The notes: generated by a model not told the origin, from the sequence alone. A stretch of 53,884 bases of DNA from Variovorax sp. JS1663 (GCF_002157355.1 NZ_LYMK01000046.1:1-53884), one strand, 5' to 3'; positions 1-9,302 are shown, counted from the stretch's first letter. Translations and numbers: made by a program.

Positions 1-153
1 CGTCACGATCTTAGGTTTGCGTTTCGCGGGACAGACGTTCCGTCCATATTGATCGGAAGTTGGCGGGGGGATATCACCTTGTCGAGTACCGCGAACGGGG
101 GGTATGGCTATCCAATTGATCTGCAGAAGCTTCTGGCAGTCGTGGGGTACTGA
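1..153 (+). CDS. C-terminal end of an unknown protein (gene enters from the left)
   Basis: An open frame (frame 1) runs from the first base to a TGA at 151-153 and encodes about 50 residues ending in DLQKLLAVVGY. The composition is that of an ordinary soluble protein with alternating charged and hydrophobic residues, not a shadow frame. I do not recognise the family. It ends exactly where a CdiA-like fragment begins, and in contact-dependent inhibition loci a cdiI immunity gene typically precedes orphan cdiA-CT modules, so an immunity protein is a reasonable guess. That role is inferred from position only; the N-terminus lies outside the window. Confidence 0.4.
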   Translation, partial: RHDLRFAFRGTDVPSILIGSWRGDITLSSTANGGYGYPIDLQKLLAVVGY

Positions 154-911
154 CAGCGTCACGACGGGCCGCGCAGAAGACATCCGCTGGAGCGGCAAGA
201 ACTCGCGCGAAGGCCAGCAAAGCCAGGAGAGCGGCACCACCATCAGCGGCGCGGGCAGCGTGAGCCTGGAAGCCGGGCGCGACCTCACGGCCTGAAGGAG
301 GAGCACGACCGGTGGTCCTATCACCAAAGCGGCATGGGGCCGATGACGGCGCTGGTGGTGACAGTGGTGGTGGGCGTCGCGGCGGCGGGTGCGGGTACGT
401 CCGTGATGGGGACTGCCGGCGCAGCAGCCTATCCCGCGACGACCGCAGCCATACAAGCGGGCATCACAACGATGGCGACCTGGGCCAGGAGCCGGGCAGC
501 AGCGAGGGCATCAAGGCCATCGTCACTTCCATGCTGACGGCCGGTGTCGTGCAGGGGCTGAGCACGTCCGGCCTGCTGCCGGAGAACCTCGCCAACGCGA
601 CCAATGGTTCAGCCCCGTTCGCGGACCAGCTGGAGGACGAGTTGCGCTACGGCCTTGCCAATGCGCTGCTGAATACGGTGGCGGCGCAGGGGGCATTTGA
701 GATCGGGGAACTCGGACCGCAAGGCAGTCAGAGGCTCGATGCCTTCACCGGCAGCGCGGGAGGCGCCGCGCAAGCACTCACCATTGCTGGCTACGGGACA
801 GGGTTTGGATACGGGATTGGTGGCGCTGGGACTGGCGGGCTCAGCGGTCTGGGGTTGGTCACGACCATCAATGCGGCAGGCGAAGGGATCAAGCCTTTGG
901 TCGGACGCGAA
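152..911 (+). pseudogene. Frameshifted CdiA / filamentous haemagglutinin fragment (DUF637-type)
   Basis: Pieces of one haemagglutinin-like protein lie in three successive frames. Frame 2 (152-295) reads like the haemagglutinin repeat (SGAGSVSLEAGRDLTA) and stops at a TGA. Frame 1 (about 301-500) continues with HDRWSYHQSG and MGPMTALVVTVVVGVAAAGAG, the start of a DUF637-like domain. Frame 0 (about 490-910) continues with SSEGIKAIVTSMLTAGVVQG, LLPENLANATNGSAPFADQL and LLNTVAAQGAFEIGEL. In family members these segments are contiguous, upstream of the variable C-terminal toxin. There is no start codon or secretion signal, so this is a displaced, decayed toxin-module remnant that cannot make the full domain without two frame changes. 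Confidence 0.75.
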
Positions 912-916
912 GGTAA

Positions 917-1146
917 AAAAAAGACGCCTTTAGGGCTTCACTTGTATTCCCAGTCGCAGTTGCTCTTGGCGGTCAAATTGCACTCTTAATTTCTTGTTGA
1001 GTGGAGAGTGGCGCCATTGCATTTGGAGTGATGGATTTGTTATCAATTTTTCTCAAAAGATGTGGCTTTTTATTTTCTTTGGGGTGCTTGTAATTGCATG
1101 TCAGACCATCTATCACTGGCAAAAGTACTTAAAAGCTAAGGAGTAA
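917..1146 (+). pseudogene. Small hydrophobic peptide remnants after the CdiA fragment
   Basis: Right after an eight-A run (915-922), frame 2 reads a possible membrane segment (SLVFPVAVALGGQIALLIS) before a TGA at 998-1000. Frame 1 contains a 28-residue peptide from an ATG at 1060 to TAA at 1146, beginning MWLFIFFGVLVIACQ and ending in a basic tail. The stretch is clearly more AT-rich than the rest of the window. It may be the end of the variable toxin region or a small membrane immunity protein. No Shine-Dalgarno sequence is evident and no function can be assigned. Confidence 0.25.
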
Positions 1147-1163
1147 TTTGGTCTGAATAAGGT

Positions 1164-1426
1164 ATGAGCACGTCGGGGAGGCTGAAGTTGAATGAATTGA
1201 TTGTTTATGTGGACGGCAAGCCATTTCTCCGGCCGATGCCACCCTCAGCTTGGCCGAACGAAGAGAGATTGATTTCGCTCGGCCTTCAGTCGCCGAACGG
1301 AGACGCAGTCTCCGTGTCATCGAGCAAGTACATAACGTCATTGCCTTCTTGTCGTGGGTTGCCAAGGTCGCTTGGCAGCGGCTCTCTCGAGCGGAGCGCC
1401 TCACAAACTCTGCACCACCGCCATGA
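1164..1426 (+). pseudogene. Possible frameshifted small ORF, unknown
   Basis: An ATG at 1164 opens MSTSGRLKLNELIVYVDG. Near 1215 the coding-like signal moves to frame 2, giving LSLAERREIDFARPSVAERR and IAFLSWVAKVAWQRLSRAER before a TGA at 1424-1426. Joined by one frame change this would be a protein of about 88 residues with a charged middle and one weak hydrophobic stretch. The frame-2 part has no ATG of its own and its end overlaps the VOC gene on the other strand. I do not recognise it, and it may be noise. Confidence 0.2.
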
Positions 1427-1775
1427 TGTTCCCCTCCGTATCCTTGAACCAAGCCGCCTTTGCCCCGCCGTCGGTCAAGATCCCGTTCGCATCCTGCCCC
1501 GGCATCCCGTAGTCCTCGAACACGACCCCGCGCGACTTCAGCTCGGCCACTTCGCGCTCGATATCAGCAACCTCCCAGAAGGCCTGGCTGGCCTGCGAGG
1601 TCCCCGCGTTCGGCGTCGGATACAGAAAGCAGGCCGTGCCGCCAGCGAATTCGTAGATCACGCCGCCGGCCGTCTCCGTCTTGGGCTTGAAGCCCAGCTT
1701 CTGCTCGTAGAACTGGCGCGCGCGGTCCACGTCCTTCACGGGGATGTACGCATACATCGGTGATGTCTGAAGCAT
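1401..1775 (-). CDS. VOC-family (glyoxalase/bleomycin-resistance-like) protein
   Basis: This 124-residue protein begins MLQTSPMYAYIPVKDVDRAR and contains FYEQKLGFKPKTE, FWEVADIEREVAELKSRGV and FKDTEGNIMAVVQ. These form the usual beta-alpha-beta-beta-beta layout of the vicinal oxygen chelate superfamily. Such small proteins bind a metal ion and act as lyases, dioxygenases or drug-binding proteins; the substrate here is unknown. I chose the ATG at 1775 over the longer frame to 1889 because AGGAGA lies just upstream on the minus strand and the fold starts there. The gene stands alone, divergent from the broken exporter, and is unrelated to the T6SS. Confidence 0.85.
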   Translation of the reverse strand: MLQTSPMYAYIPVKDVDRARQFYEQKLGFKPKTETAGGVIYEFAGGTACFLYPTPNAGTSQASQAFWEVADIEREVAELKSRGVVFEDYGMPGQDANGILTDGGAKAAWFKDTEGNIMAVVQSL

Positions 1776-1945
1776 GGTGTTCTCCTGTCGCCGAGAGAGG
1801 CGATGCAGGCATTCTGCGAGCCGGTCCGCGAGCCCATGTCGGAAAGCAACCCGCACCGGCTTCGGACATTCCGCGCGAAACGGTCGCACGCCCTGCGGAC
1901 TAACATCGCCCCCTTCTCCAGCTGTCCATCCGAAGGTGCACGCCG

Positions 1946-2126
1946 ATGGACATCACCCTCGCCCTGCTCGGCATCGCTGGCGCCATGACCGTCGGCGCCA
2001 TGAGCCCCGGCCCCAGCTTCGAAGCAGCTGGGCTGGCTGTACCTCATCTACCTGGGCATCCGCATCTGGCGCGGCGCGCGGCAGCCATCGGCGCGGAGGC
2101 GGGACCCGCCGGCGCGGCAGACCTGA
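1946..2126 (+). pseudogene. LysE/RhtB-family exporter, internally deleted
   Basis: The frame starting at 1946 encodes the first transmembrane helix and signature of an amino-acid exporter (MDITLALLGIAGAMTVGAM then SPGPSF). At about 2020 it jumps to frame 0, which reads LGWLYLIYLGIRIWRGARQ, a segment that in intact proteins lies roughly 50 residues or more downstream, followed by a stop at 2124-2126. Intact family members are about 200 residues, so most of the protein has been lost and the two ends are out of frame. It is a dead remnant of the former neighbourhood. Confidence 0.75.
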
Positions 2127-2294
2127 GACGGATTCACGGCGCCGCCGGAGGCGCGCCACCAGCCCGGCCAATAGCCCCTTAGCACTAGACCGCCTCTCCT
2201 CCCTAGGCCATTCGCCAGATTTGCCGCCTCCCCCTCGCGCCGGAAACTAGATGTTTCCTATCCCGGCGGGGCGCCCGCCATCGACGGAGCGTGG

Positions 2295-3626
2295 ATGACT
2301 TGGCGAACTAAAGTGGTTTGGAGCGAGGGGATGCTGCTGCAGCCCCAGCACCTGCAGCAAAGCGAACGCCATGCCGACCATGCGCGGCACCTGCTGTTAC
2401 GGACCACCACGCCCTATGCCTGGGGCTTCGCGGAACTCGAGATCGACGCGGCCGCGCTCACGCTGGGCAAGCTCGCGCTGGTGCGCGCGGTCGGCGTGTT
2501 CGGCGACGGCACGGTGTTCGACATGCCGGCCGTGGACCCGCTGCCCGACCCGATCGACATCCCCGGCGGCATGCGCGACGAGGCGGTGCTGCTGGCGCTG
2601 CCGCTGCGCCGCGCCGGCGCGCGCGAGGCCGATGCCGAGGCTTACGAAGATCTGGTGCGCCACCGCGTGCTGGAGGCCGAGGTGCCCGATTCCAACACCG
2701 CCGGCGACCGCACCGCCATGCTGCAGCTCGGCGCGCTCAATGCCCGGCTGATGCGCGCCGGCGACGCCACCGATGCCTGGACGACGCTGCAGGTCGCGCG
2801 CGTGGTGGAGCGCCGCGCCGACAACCAGGTGCAGCTCGACCGCGTCCAGGTCCCGCCGCTGCTCGACGTGGCCGGGCATGCCACGGTGCGCGGCTGGCTC
2901 GACGAGCTGCTGGGCCTGCTGCGCCAGCGCGGCGAGGCGCTGGCCGGGCGCATGACCCAGGGCGGCACCGGCGGCGTGGCAGAGATCGCCGATTTCCTGC
3001 TGCTGCAGACCGTCAACCGCAACGAGGCCGTGTTCGCCCACCTGGCGAAGAGCGCGACGCTGCATCCGCAGCATTTCTTCGAGCGCGCGCTGGCGCTGGC
3101 CGGCGACCTGGCGAGCTTTCGCGACGCGCGCCGCGTGGCCCGCTTCGCGCCCTACGTGCACGACGAGCTCGCCATGAGCTTCAAGCCGCTGATGGAGGAC
3201 CTGCGCCGCAGCCTCTCGATGGTGCTGGAGCAGTCGGCCATCCGCATCGACCTGCACGACCGCAAGCACGGCGTGCGCGTGGCGCTGATCCCCGACGTGG
3301 AGCTGCAGCGCAACGCCACCTTCGTGCTCGCGGTGAACGCGCAGATGCCGGGCGAGGCGCTGCGCGCGCGCTTCCCCACGCAGGTGAAGATCGGCCCGGT
3401 CGAGCGCATCCGCGACCTGGTCAACCTGGCGCTGCCGGGCGTGGCGCTGGTGCCGCTGCCCGTGGTGCCGCGACAGATTCCCTTCCACGCCGGCGCCAAC
3501 TACTTCGAGCTCGAAACCCGCAACAGCGACCTGTGGCGCCAGCTGGAGCAATCCGGCGGCATGGCGATGCACATCGCGGGCGACTTCCCCGGGCTCGATC
3601 TCGCCTTCTGGGCGATCAGATCATGA
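2295..3626 (+). CDS. tssK: T6SS baseplate protein TssK
   Basis: This 443-residue protein has the length and opening of TssK (WSEGMLLQPQHLQQSERH, then WGFAELEID). TssK is a cytoplasmic trimer that links the baseplate (TssEFG and VgrG) to the TssJLM membrane complex. The C-terminal receptor-binding part shows IPFHAGANYFELE, typical of the family. The ATG at 2295 is preceded by GGAG in GACGGAGCGTGG. It is the first gene of the long plus-strand T6SS block. The next gene, tssL, starts 69 bp later after a REP-like hairpin. Assignment is firm; I could not identify a promoter in 2127-2294. Confidence 0.96.
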   Translation: MTWRTKVVWSEGMLLQPQHLQQSERHADHARHLLLRTTTPYAWGFAELEIDAAALTLGKLALVRAVGVFGDGTVFDMPAVDPLPDPIDIPGGMRDEAVLLALPLRRAGAREADAEAYEDLVRHRVLEAEVPDSNTAGDRTAMLQLGALNARLMRAGDATDAWTTLQVARVVERRADNQVQLDRVQVPPLLDVAGHATVRGWLDELLGLLRQRGEALAGRMTQGGTGGVAEIADFLLLQTVNRNEAVFAHLAKSATLHPQHFFERALALAGDLASFRDARRVARFAPYVHDELAMSFKPLMEDLRRSLSMVLEQSAIRIDLHDRKHGVRVALIPDVELQRNATFVLAVNAQMPGEALRARFPTQVKIGPVERIRDLVNLALPGVALVPLPVVPRQIPFHAGANYFELETRNSDLWRQLEQSGGMAMHIAGDFPGLDLAFWAIRS

Positions 3627-3650
3627 TCAGGTCGAGCCCCGGGTATTGCT

Positions 3651-3670
3651 CCCTCTCCCAGAGGGAGAGG
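3651..3670. repeat. REP-like hairpin between tssK and tssL
   Basis: CCTCTCCC (3652-3659), AGA, GGGAGAGG (3663-3670) is a perfect 8-bp stem with a three-base loop. Closely related hairpins sit at 9978-10000 and 19558-19578, with a variant at 9303-9321, all in gaps of the same T6SS block. Both strands read alike. There is no U-run, so it is not a classic terminator. Confidence 0.8.
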
Positions 3671-3695
3671 TAGTCAAAGACAGAGGCGTCGCACC

Positions 3696-5024
3696 ATGAC
3701 AACCCCCGACCCCTTCTCCGCCTTCGAGTCGGAGCGCACGGTCATCAAGCCCAAGCCGCGCACGCCGGCCGGCATGGCAGCGCCGCCGCCGCCCCCACCG
3801 CTCATGGGTGGCGCGGAGCCGCTGCCGGCCGAGCTCGGCGAGTTGCATCTGCTCAACCCGCTGGTGTCGGCCGCCGGCCCGCTGCTGGTGTTGATCGGCA
3901 AGCTGCGCAACCTGGCCCAGCCGACGAACATGGCGACCTTGCGCGCCTCCACCGCCGAGGCGGTCCACCGCTTCGATGCCGACGCGCGCCGCGCCGGCGT
4001 CGGCGACGAGTCGGTGCTCGCCGCGCGTTATGTGTTGTGCACCGCGCTCGACGAGGCGGTGGCCAACACGCCCTGGGGCGTGCAGGGCGGCTGGAACAAG
4101 CAGAGCCTGCTGGTGCAGTTCCACAACGAGACCTGGGGTGGCGAAAAGGTGTTCCAGCTGCTGGCCAAGCTGGCGCAGGACGTGCCGCGCCATCGGCCCC
4201 TGCTCGAGCTGATCTACAGCGTGCTGGCCCTGGGCTTCGAGGGCCGCTACCGCGTGGTGGAGAACGGCCGCGCCCAGCTCGACAGCGTGCGCCAGCGCCT
4301 GGCCGAGCTGATCGCCAAGGACCGCCCGCCGGTCGAGGCCGAGCTCTCGCCGCACTGGCGCGGGCAGGGCGCGGGCACGGTGCGGTTGCGCGAGTCGCTG
4401 CCGCTGTGGGTGTTCGCGGCCGGCTTCGCGCTGCTGCTGGCGCTGGCCTGGTTCGGCCTGCGGCTGGCGATGAACCAGCGTTCCGACACCACCTACGCCG
4501 CCGTCTCCAGCCTGCGCGTGCCCAACGTGCAGATCGCGCCGCCGGCGGTGATGGCCAAGTCGCCGCGGCTGGCCAAATTCCTCGAGGCCGAGATCAAGCA
4601 GGGCCTGGTCACCGTCACCGACGAGGCCGACCGCAGCACGGTGCGGCTGCGCGGCGACAGCTTCTTCGCCTCGGGCAGCGCCGACCCCATGGCGCAGTCG
4701 CTGCCGGTGCTCAACCGCATCGGACAGGCGCTGGCGGAGGTGCAGGGCGAGGTGCTGATCACCGGGCATTCCGACAACCAGCCGATCCGCTCCATGCGCT
4801 ATCCGTCCAACTGGCATCTCTCGGCCGCGCGGGCCGACGCGGTGAAGGGCGCGCTGTCCACGCTGGTCGATCCGGCCCGCATGCGCTCCGACGGCAAGGC
4901 CGATGCCGAGCCCGTCGCGCCCAACGACTCGCCGGCCAACCGGGCGCGCAACCGGCGGGTCGAGGTCGTGCTGCTGTCGCCGCCCGAGCGCGTGGCGGCT
5001 GATCTGGCGGGGGCGAAGCGATGA
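3696..5024 (+). CDS. tssL: T6SS membrane-complex protein TssL with C-terminal OmpA-like domain
   Basis: This 442-residue protein is an 'evolved' TssL. Residues about 50-220 are the cytoplasmic DotU domain (LNPLVSAAGPLLVLIGKLRN, ALDEAVANTPWG, HNETWGGEKVF). One transmembrane helix lies near 235-258 (LWVFAAGFALLLALAWFGL). Residues about 310-435 form an OmpA/MotB peptidoglycan-binding domain (FFASGSADP, ITGHSDNQPI, NWHLSAARADAV, NRARNRRVEV). TssL joins TssM and TssJ in the envelope complex, and the OmpA domain anchors it to the cell wall. A proline-rich N-terminus (PPPPPPLMGG) precedes the DotU part. The stop overlaps the tssM start (ATGA), implying translational coupling. Confidence 0.96.
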   Translation: MTTPDPFSAFESERTVIKPKPRTPAGMAAPPPPPPLMGGAEPLPAELGELHLLNPLVSAAGPLLVLIGKLRNLAQPTNMATLRASTAEAVHRFDADARRAGVGDESVLAARYVLCTALDEAVANTPWGVQGGWNKQSLLVQFHNETWGGEKVFQLLAKLAQDVPRHRPLLELIYSVLALGFEGRYRVVENGRAQLDSVRQRLAELIAKDRPPVEAELSPHWRGQGAGTVRLRESLPLWVFAAGFALLLALAWFGLRLAMNQRSDTTYAAVSSLRVPNVQIAPPAVMAKSPRLAKFLEAEIKQGLVTVTDEADRSTVRLRGDSFFASGSADPMAQSLPVLNRIGQALAEVQGEVLITGHSDNQPIRSMRYPSNWHLSAARADAVKGALSTLVDPARMRSDGKADAEPVAPNDSPANRARNRRVEVVLLSPPERVAADLAGAKR

Positions 5025-8000
5025 TCAAGAAGCTGTTCGGATGGCTGGTCCATCCCGTGCTGTTGACGGTGCTGGCGCTGCTGGTCGTCGGCCTCCTGAT
5101 CTGGTGGATCGGCCCGCTGGTGCGCATCGGCGAATGGGCGCCGCTGGAAAGCGAGCTCTCGCGCGCCGTGCTGATCGGCGTGATCGTGCTGCTGGTGCTG
5201 CTGCGCGCCCTGTACCGCCGCTGGCGCGTGCGCAAGGCCAGCCAGCATCTCACCGACGGCCTCATGAAGGCGCCCGCCGCGCAGGCCGCATCGGCCGAGG
5301 ACAGCGGCGAGCAGAAGGTGCTGAACGCCCGCTTCACCGAGGCCGTGGCCACGCTCAAGAAGATGCGCCTGCATGCCGCCGGCCGCAAGCCCGGCTGGCG
5401 CGACTGGCTCTCGCTTTCGGGCGGCAGCTACCTGTACGACCTGCCGTGGTACGTCTTCATCGGCGCGCCGGGCGCGGGCAAGACCACCGCGCTGGTGAAC
5501 TCGGGCCTGTCCTTCCCGCTGGCCGACAAGTTCGGCCCCGGCGCGATCCGCGGCATCGGCGGCACCCGCAACTGCGACTGGTGGTTCACCGACGACGCGG
5601 TGCTCATCGACACCGCCGGCCGCTACACCACGCAGGACAGCCACCAGACCGAGGACAAGAGCGCCTGGGACGGCTTCCTCGGCCTGCTGAAGAAGGTGCG
5701 CCCGCGCCGGCCGCTCAACGGCGTCTTCCTCACCGTCAGCGTCGCCGACCTGCTGGCGCACAACGCCGAGGCGCGCAGCACGCTCGCGGCCTCGATCCGC
5801 GCGCGCCTGCTGGAGCTGGACGCGCGGCTCGCCACGCGGCTGCCGGTCTACGTGCTGGTGACCAAGAGCGATTTGCTCTATGGCTTTTCCGAGTACTTTG
5901 CCGACCTGGGCAAGGAGCAGCGCGCCCAGGTCTTCGGCTTCACCCTGCCGGCCGAGGAGGGCACGGCGATCGACGAGAAGGGCCTGACGCAGGCCTTCCA
6001 CCGCGAGTTCGGCCTGCTGCATGGCCGCGTCAACGACGCGCTCCTCCAGCGCATGCAGCGCGAGACCGACGGCACCCGGCGCGCGGCGATCTTCGGATTC
6101 CCGGCGCAGTTCGGCTCGATCGAGCCGCTGCTGGCCGACCTGCTCGACCAGGTCTTCACCGGCTCGCGCTTCAGCCAGCCGCCCTGGGTGCGCGGCGTCT
6201 ACTTCACCAGCGGCACGCAGGAAGGCAGCCCGATCGACCGCGTGATGGGCGCCCTCTCGCGCAGCTTCGGCCTGGAGCGCGCGGTGCTGCCGCCGCAGAA
6301 GAGCAGCGGACGCAGCTACTTCCTCACCTCGCTGCTGCGCGACGTGGTCTTCCCCGAGCAGCGCCTGGCCGGCGCCGACGTCAAGCTGGAGCGCCGCCGC
6401 CACGCGTGGCGGGTGGCCGGCCTGGCGGCGATGACGCTCGTCACGCTCGCGCTCCTGGCCGGCTGGGGCTGGAGCAGCTGGCGCAACCTGGAGTACCTGA
6501 AAGCGGTGGACGCGCGCATCGAGCCGGCGCGCCAGCAGCTCGCGGCCGTGCCCGCGCGCGTGCAGAACCTGGTCCAGGTCGCGCCGGTGCTGGAAAGCCT
6601 GCGCAACATCTGGAAGACGCCCGAGAACCGCCAGGGCGACGAGCCGCTCGCGATGACGCTGGGCCTCTACCAGGGCGACAAGCTCGATGCCGCCGCCATG
6701 CTCGCGCACCGGCGCGCGCTGGGCGAGGTCTTCCTGCCGCAGCTGGCCAAGCGCATCGAGGACCAGCTGCGCACCGCGCAGAAGGACAACCTCGAGTTCA
6801 GCTACGAGGCGCTCAAGACCTACCTGATGCTGCACCAGCCCGAGCGCTTCGACGCCGATGCGCTCAAGGCCTGGATCACGCTGGACTGGTCGAGGAGCCT
6901 GGACCGCGGCATCCCCGAGGACCAGCGCAAGCTGCTGGAAGACCAGCTCGACGTGCTGATCGCCCAGGGCCCGCCGCGCTCGCCGCTCAAGATGGATGAG
7001 GCCCTGGTGCGCAACGTGCGCGCCGTGCTCGCCAGCTACCCGCTGGAGGCGCGCGTCTTCAGCCGCCTCAAGCGCCAGCGCCTGGGCAAGGACATCCCGC
7101 CCTTCAGTGTCGCCAACGCGGCCGGGCCGTCGGGGCCGCTGGTCTTCGAACGCATCAGCGGCCGCCCGCTGACCGAGGGCGTGCCCGGCATGTTCACCTA
7201 CGACGGCTACCACAAGGCCTTCCAGAACGAGGTGGTGGTGGTCGCCGGCCTGCTCGCGAGCGAGGACCCGTGGGTGCTCGGCCAGGAGCGCGGCGCGGCC
7301 GACCGCCTGCGCGACGCCGCCGCCCTCGGCGCGCTGACCGACCGCGTGCGCCGCCTCTACCTGGAGGAGTACGTCAAGGTCTGGGAGGCGCTGCTCGCCG
7401 ACGTCCGCCTGGTGCGCGCCAACGGGCTGGACAAGAACATCGACATGGCACGCATCCTCTCGGGCGCCGGCTCGCCGCTGGCCGCCTTCCTGCGCGCGGC
7501 GGTGAAGGAAACCACGCTGACTCCGCCCGAGCAGGCCAAGGACGCGGTCGCCCGGGCCGCCGACACGGTGCGCAACACGCGCAAGAACCTGGAGAACCTG
7601 TTCGGCAGCGAGCCCGACAAGCAGCTTCCCGCCGGCAAGCGCATCGAGAGCATCGTCGACGACCGCTTCGAGCCGCTGCGCCGCCTCGTCACCTCGCCCA
7701 CGCCGGGCGGGCCGGCGCCCATCGACGACACGCTCAAGCTCTTCAACGAGGTCTACGTCTACCTCACCGCGGTGGACAGCGCGGTCAAGAGCCGCAGCGC
7801 ACCGCCGCCGGGCGACGTCGCGGCCAAGCTGCGCTCCGATGCCATGCGCCTGCCCGAGCCGGTGCGCTCCATGGTCGAGAACCTCAGCCAGACCGGCGCC
7901 GCGCAGGCGCGCGTGGCCGAGCGCGGCAGCCTGAGCCAGGACCTGCGGCCGGTGACCGAGTTCTGCCAGCGCGCCATCGCGGGCCGCTACCCCTTCGTGC

Positions 8001-8623
8001 AGAACAGCAAGCGCGACGTGCTGCCAGAGGACTTCGGCCAGATGTTCGGCCCCGGCGGGCTGATGGACGACTTCTTCCAGAAGCGCCTGGCCACGTTGGT
8101 CGACACCAGCACGCGCCCCTGGCGCTACAGGCCCGTGGCCGAGCAGGGCGCGATCACCGTCCAGGCGGTCGCGCAGTTCGAGCGCGCGGCCCGCATCAGG
8201 GAGATCTTCTTCCGCGCCGCCGGCCGCACGCCCGCCATGCGGCTGGACTTCAAGCCGATGGAGATGGACGCGGGCATCACGCAGTTCATCCTCGACGTCG
8301 ATGGCCAGCTCGTGAAGTACGCGCACGGCCCGGTGGTGCCGATGGCGATCCAGTGGCCCGGCCCCAAGGGAACCAACCAGGTGCGCGTGCAGGTCAGCCC
8401 GCCCGCGGCGAGCGGACCGTCGGGCATGGCGGTCGATGGTCCCTGGGCCCTGTTCCGCGTGCTCGACGACGGCCAGCTCGAGGCCGGCGACGCGCCCGAG
8501 AAGTTCTTCATCACCTTCCAGGTCGGCGCGCGCAAGACACGCTTCGAGGTCACCACCAACAGCGTGCAGCACCCGATCCGCCTGCGCGAGCTGCGCGAGT
8601 TCGCCTGTCCCGAGGGCTTGTGA
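5021..8623 (+). CDS. tssM: T6SS membrane-complex protein TssM (IcmF)
   Basis: This 1200-residue protein has the full domain order of TssM. Two N-terminal transmembrane helices (residues about 8-30 and 50-68) flank a loop. A cytoplasmic NTPase-like domain follows with Walker A GAPGAGKTT near 148-156, DTAGRY, LNGVFLTVSVADLL and YVLVTKSDLL. A third transmembrane helix lies near 462-485, and the remaining 700 residues are periplasmic, ending in the beta-rich TssJ-binding region. TssM spans the inner membrane and binds the lipoprotein TssJ. It overlaps tssL by four bases and shares one base with tagF (TGATG). A much shorter degenerate paralogue lies at 43138-44223. Confidence 0.97.
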   Translation: MIKKLFGWLVHPVLLTVLALLVVGLLIWWIGPLVRIGEWAPLESELSRAVLIGVIVLLVLLRALYRRWRVRKASQHLTDGLMKAPAAQAASAEDSGEQKVLNARFTEAVATLKKMRLHAAGRKPGWRDWLSLSGGSYLYDLPWYVFIGAPGAGKTTALVNSGLSFPLADKFGPGAIRGIGGTRNCDWWFTDDAVLIDTAGRYTTQDSHQTEDKSAWDGFLGLLKKVRPRRPLNGVFLTVSVADLLAHNAEARSTLAASIRARLLELDARLATRLPVYVLVTKSDLLYGFSEYFADLGKEQRAQVFGFTLPAEEGTAIDEKGLTQAFHREFGLLHGRVNDALLQRMQRETDGTRRAAIFGFPAQFGSIEPLLADLLDQVFTGSRFSQPPWVRGVYFTSGTQEGSPIDRVMGALSRSFGLERAVLPPQKSSGRSYFLTSLLRDVVFPEQRLAGADVKLERRRHAWRVAGLAAMTLVTLALLAGWGWSSWRNLEYLKAVDARIEPARQQLAAVPARVQNLVQVAPVLESLRNIWKTPENRQGDEPLAMTLGLYQGDKLDAAAMLAHRRALGEVFLPQLAKRIEDQLRTAQKDNLEFSYEALKTYLMLHQPERFDADALKAWITLDWSRSLDRGIPEDQRKLLEDQLDVLIAQGPPRSPLKMDEALVRNVRAVLASYPLEARVFSRLKRQRLGKDIPPFSVANAAGPSGPLVFERISGRPLTEGVPGMFTYDGYHKAFQNEVVVVAGLLASEDPWVLGQERGAADRLRDAAALGALTDRVRRLYLEEYVKVWEALLADVRLVRANGLDKNIDMARILSGAGSPLAAFLRAAVKETTLTPPEQAKDAVARAADTVRNTRKNLENLFGSEPDKQLPAGKRIESIVDDRFEPLRRLVTSPTPGGPAPIDDTLKLFNEVYVYLTAVDSAVKSRSAPPPGDVAAKLRSDAMRLPEPVRSMVENLSQTGAAQARVAERGSLSQDLRPVTEFCQRAIAGRYPFVQNSKRDVLPEDFGQMFGPGGLMDDFFQKRLATLVDTSTRPWRYRPVAEQGAITVQAVAQFERAARIREIFFRAAGRTPAMRLDFKPMEMDAGITQFILDVDGQLVKYAHGPVVPMAIQWPGPKGTNQVRVQVSPPAASGPSGMAVDGPWALFRVLDDGQLEAGDAPEKFFITFQVGARKTRFEVTTNSVQHPIRLRELREFACPEGL

Positions 8624-9270
8624 TGCAGGAAGAAGGCTCCACGCTCGCCCCAGGCTGGTTCGGCAAGCTGCCCGGCATGGGCGACTTCGCCCAGCGCCGC
8701 ATGCCCACCGAGTTCCGCGACCTGTGGGACCGCTGGCTGCAGGGCGGCCTGGGGAGGATGCGCGCGCGCCATCTCGACTGGACCGAGCGCTACCTCAGGG
8801 CGCCGTTGTGGTGCTTCGTGCTGGGCGAGGGCGTGATCGGCGGGCGCAGCTGGCTCGGCGTGATGATGCCCTCGGTCGACGGCGTCGGGCGCTACTTCCC
8901 CTTCACGCTGGCGGCCGAGCTGGTGTCCTCGCGCACCGCGCTCGAAGGCGAGGTGCTGGCGCGCACCCAGCGCTGGTGGACGCTGGCCGCGCAGGCGGCG
9001 CTCGAAGGCCTGGAGCACGACCTCGATGCGCTGCGCTTCGACGAGCGTCTGCAGCTGCTGTTCGACGGCTATGCGGACGGGGCCGGCGAGGGCGAAGGCG
9101 AGCATCCGCCGCTGGCGCTGCCGGAGGTCGGCCACTCGCTGTGGTTCACCGATCCCGTCGCCGAGCGCGGGCCCGGCATGACCAGCCACGGCCTGCCGCA
9201 GGACGACCAGTTCGAGGCGCTGTTCGGCTTCGGCGGCGAGCCGGGCGGGCGGCAGGAGGTGGGGCCGTGA
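8623..9270 (+). CDS. tagF: T6SS-associated protein TagF
   Basis: This 215-residue protein opens with GWFGKLPGMGDFAQRRMP and continues with FVLGEGVIGGRSWLGVMMPS and VDGVGRYFPF, the signature of TagF (DUF2094). In Pseudomonas aeruginosa TagF represses T6SS firing independently of the kinase by acting on the FHA protein. The ATG at 8623 shares its A with the TssM stop, so translation is probably coupled. The partners of this post-translational circuit are all in the window: a PpkA-like kinase immediately downstream, TagH at 36158 and PppA at 37812. Confidence 0.93.
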   Translation: MQEEGSTLAPGWFGKLPGMGDFAQRRMPTEFRDLWDRWLQGGLGRMRARHLDWTERYLRAPLWCFVLGEGVIGGRSWLGVMMPSVDGVGRYFPFTLAAELVSSRTALEGEVLARTQRWWTLAAQAALEGLEHDLDALRFDERLQLLFDGYADGAGEGEGEHPPLALPEVGHSLWFTDPVAERGPGMTSHGLPQDDQFEALFGFGGEPGGRQEVGP

Positions 9271-9302
9271 GCGCCGTTCGGTCGGTCTTGCTCCCTCTCT
9301 CT

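Noticed and set aside
2127..2294. Sigma-54 (-24/-12) promoter before tssK
   Set aside because: Many T6SS loci use one, but I found no convincing GG-N10-GC pair with the usual flanks here, and no clear sigma-70 pair either.
4799..8572. A 1257-codon open frame on the minus strand
   Set aside because: It is antisense to tssM and tssL with the same low-complexity composition and no motif; a shadow.
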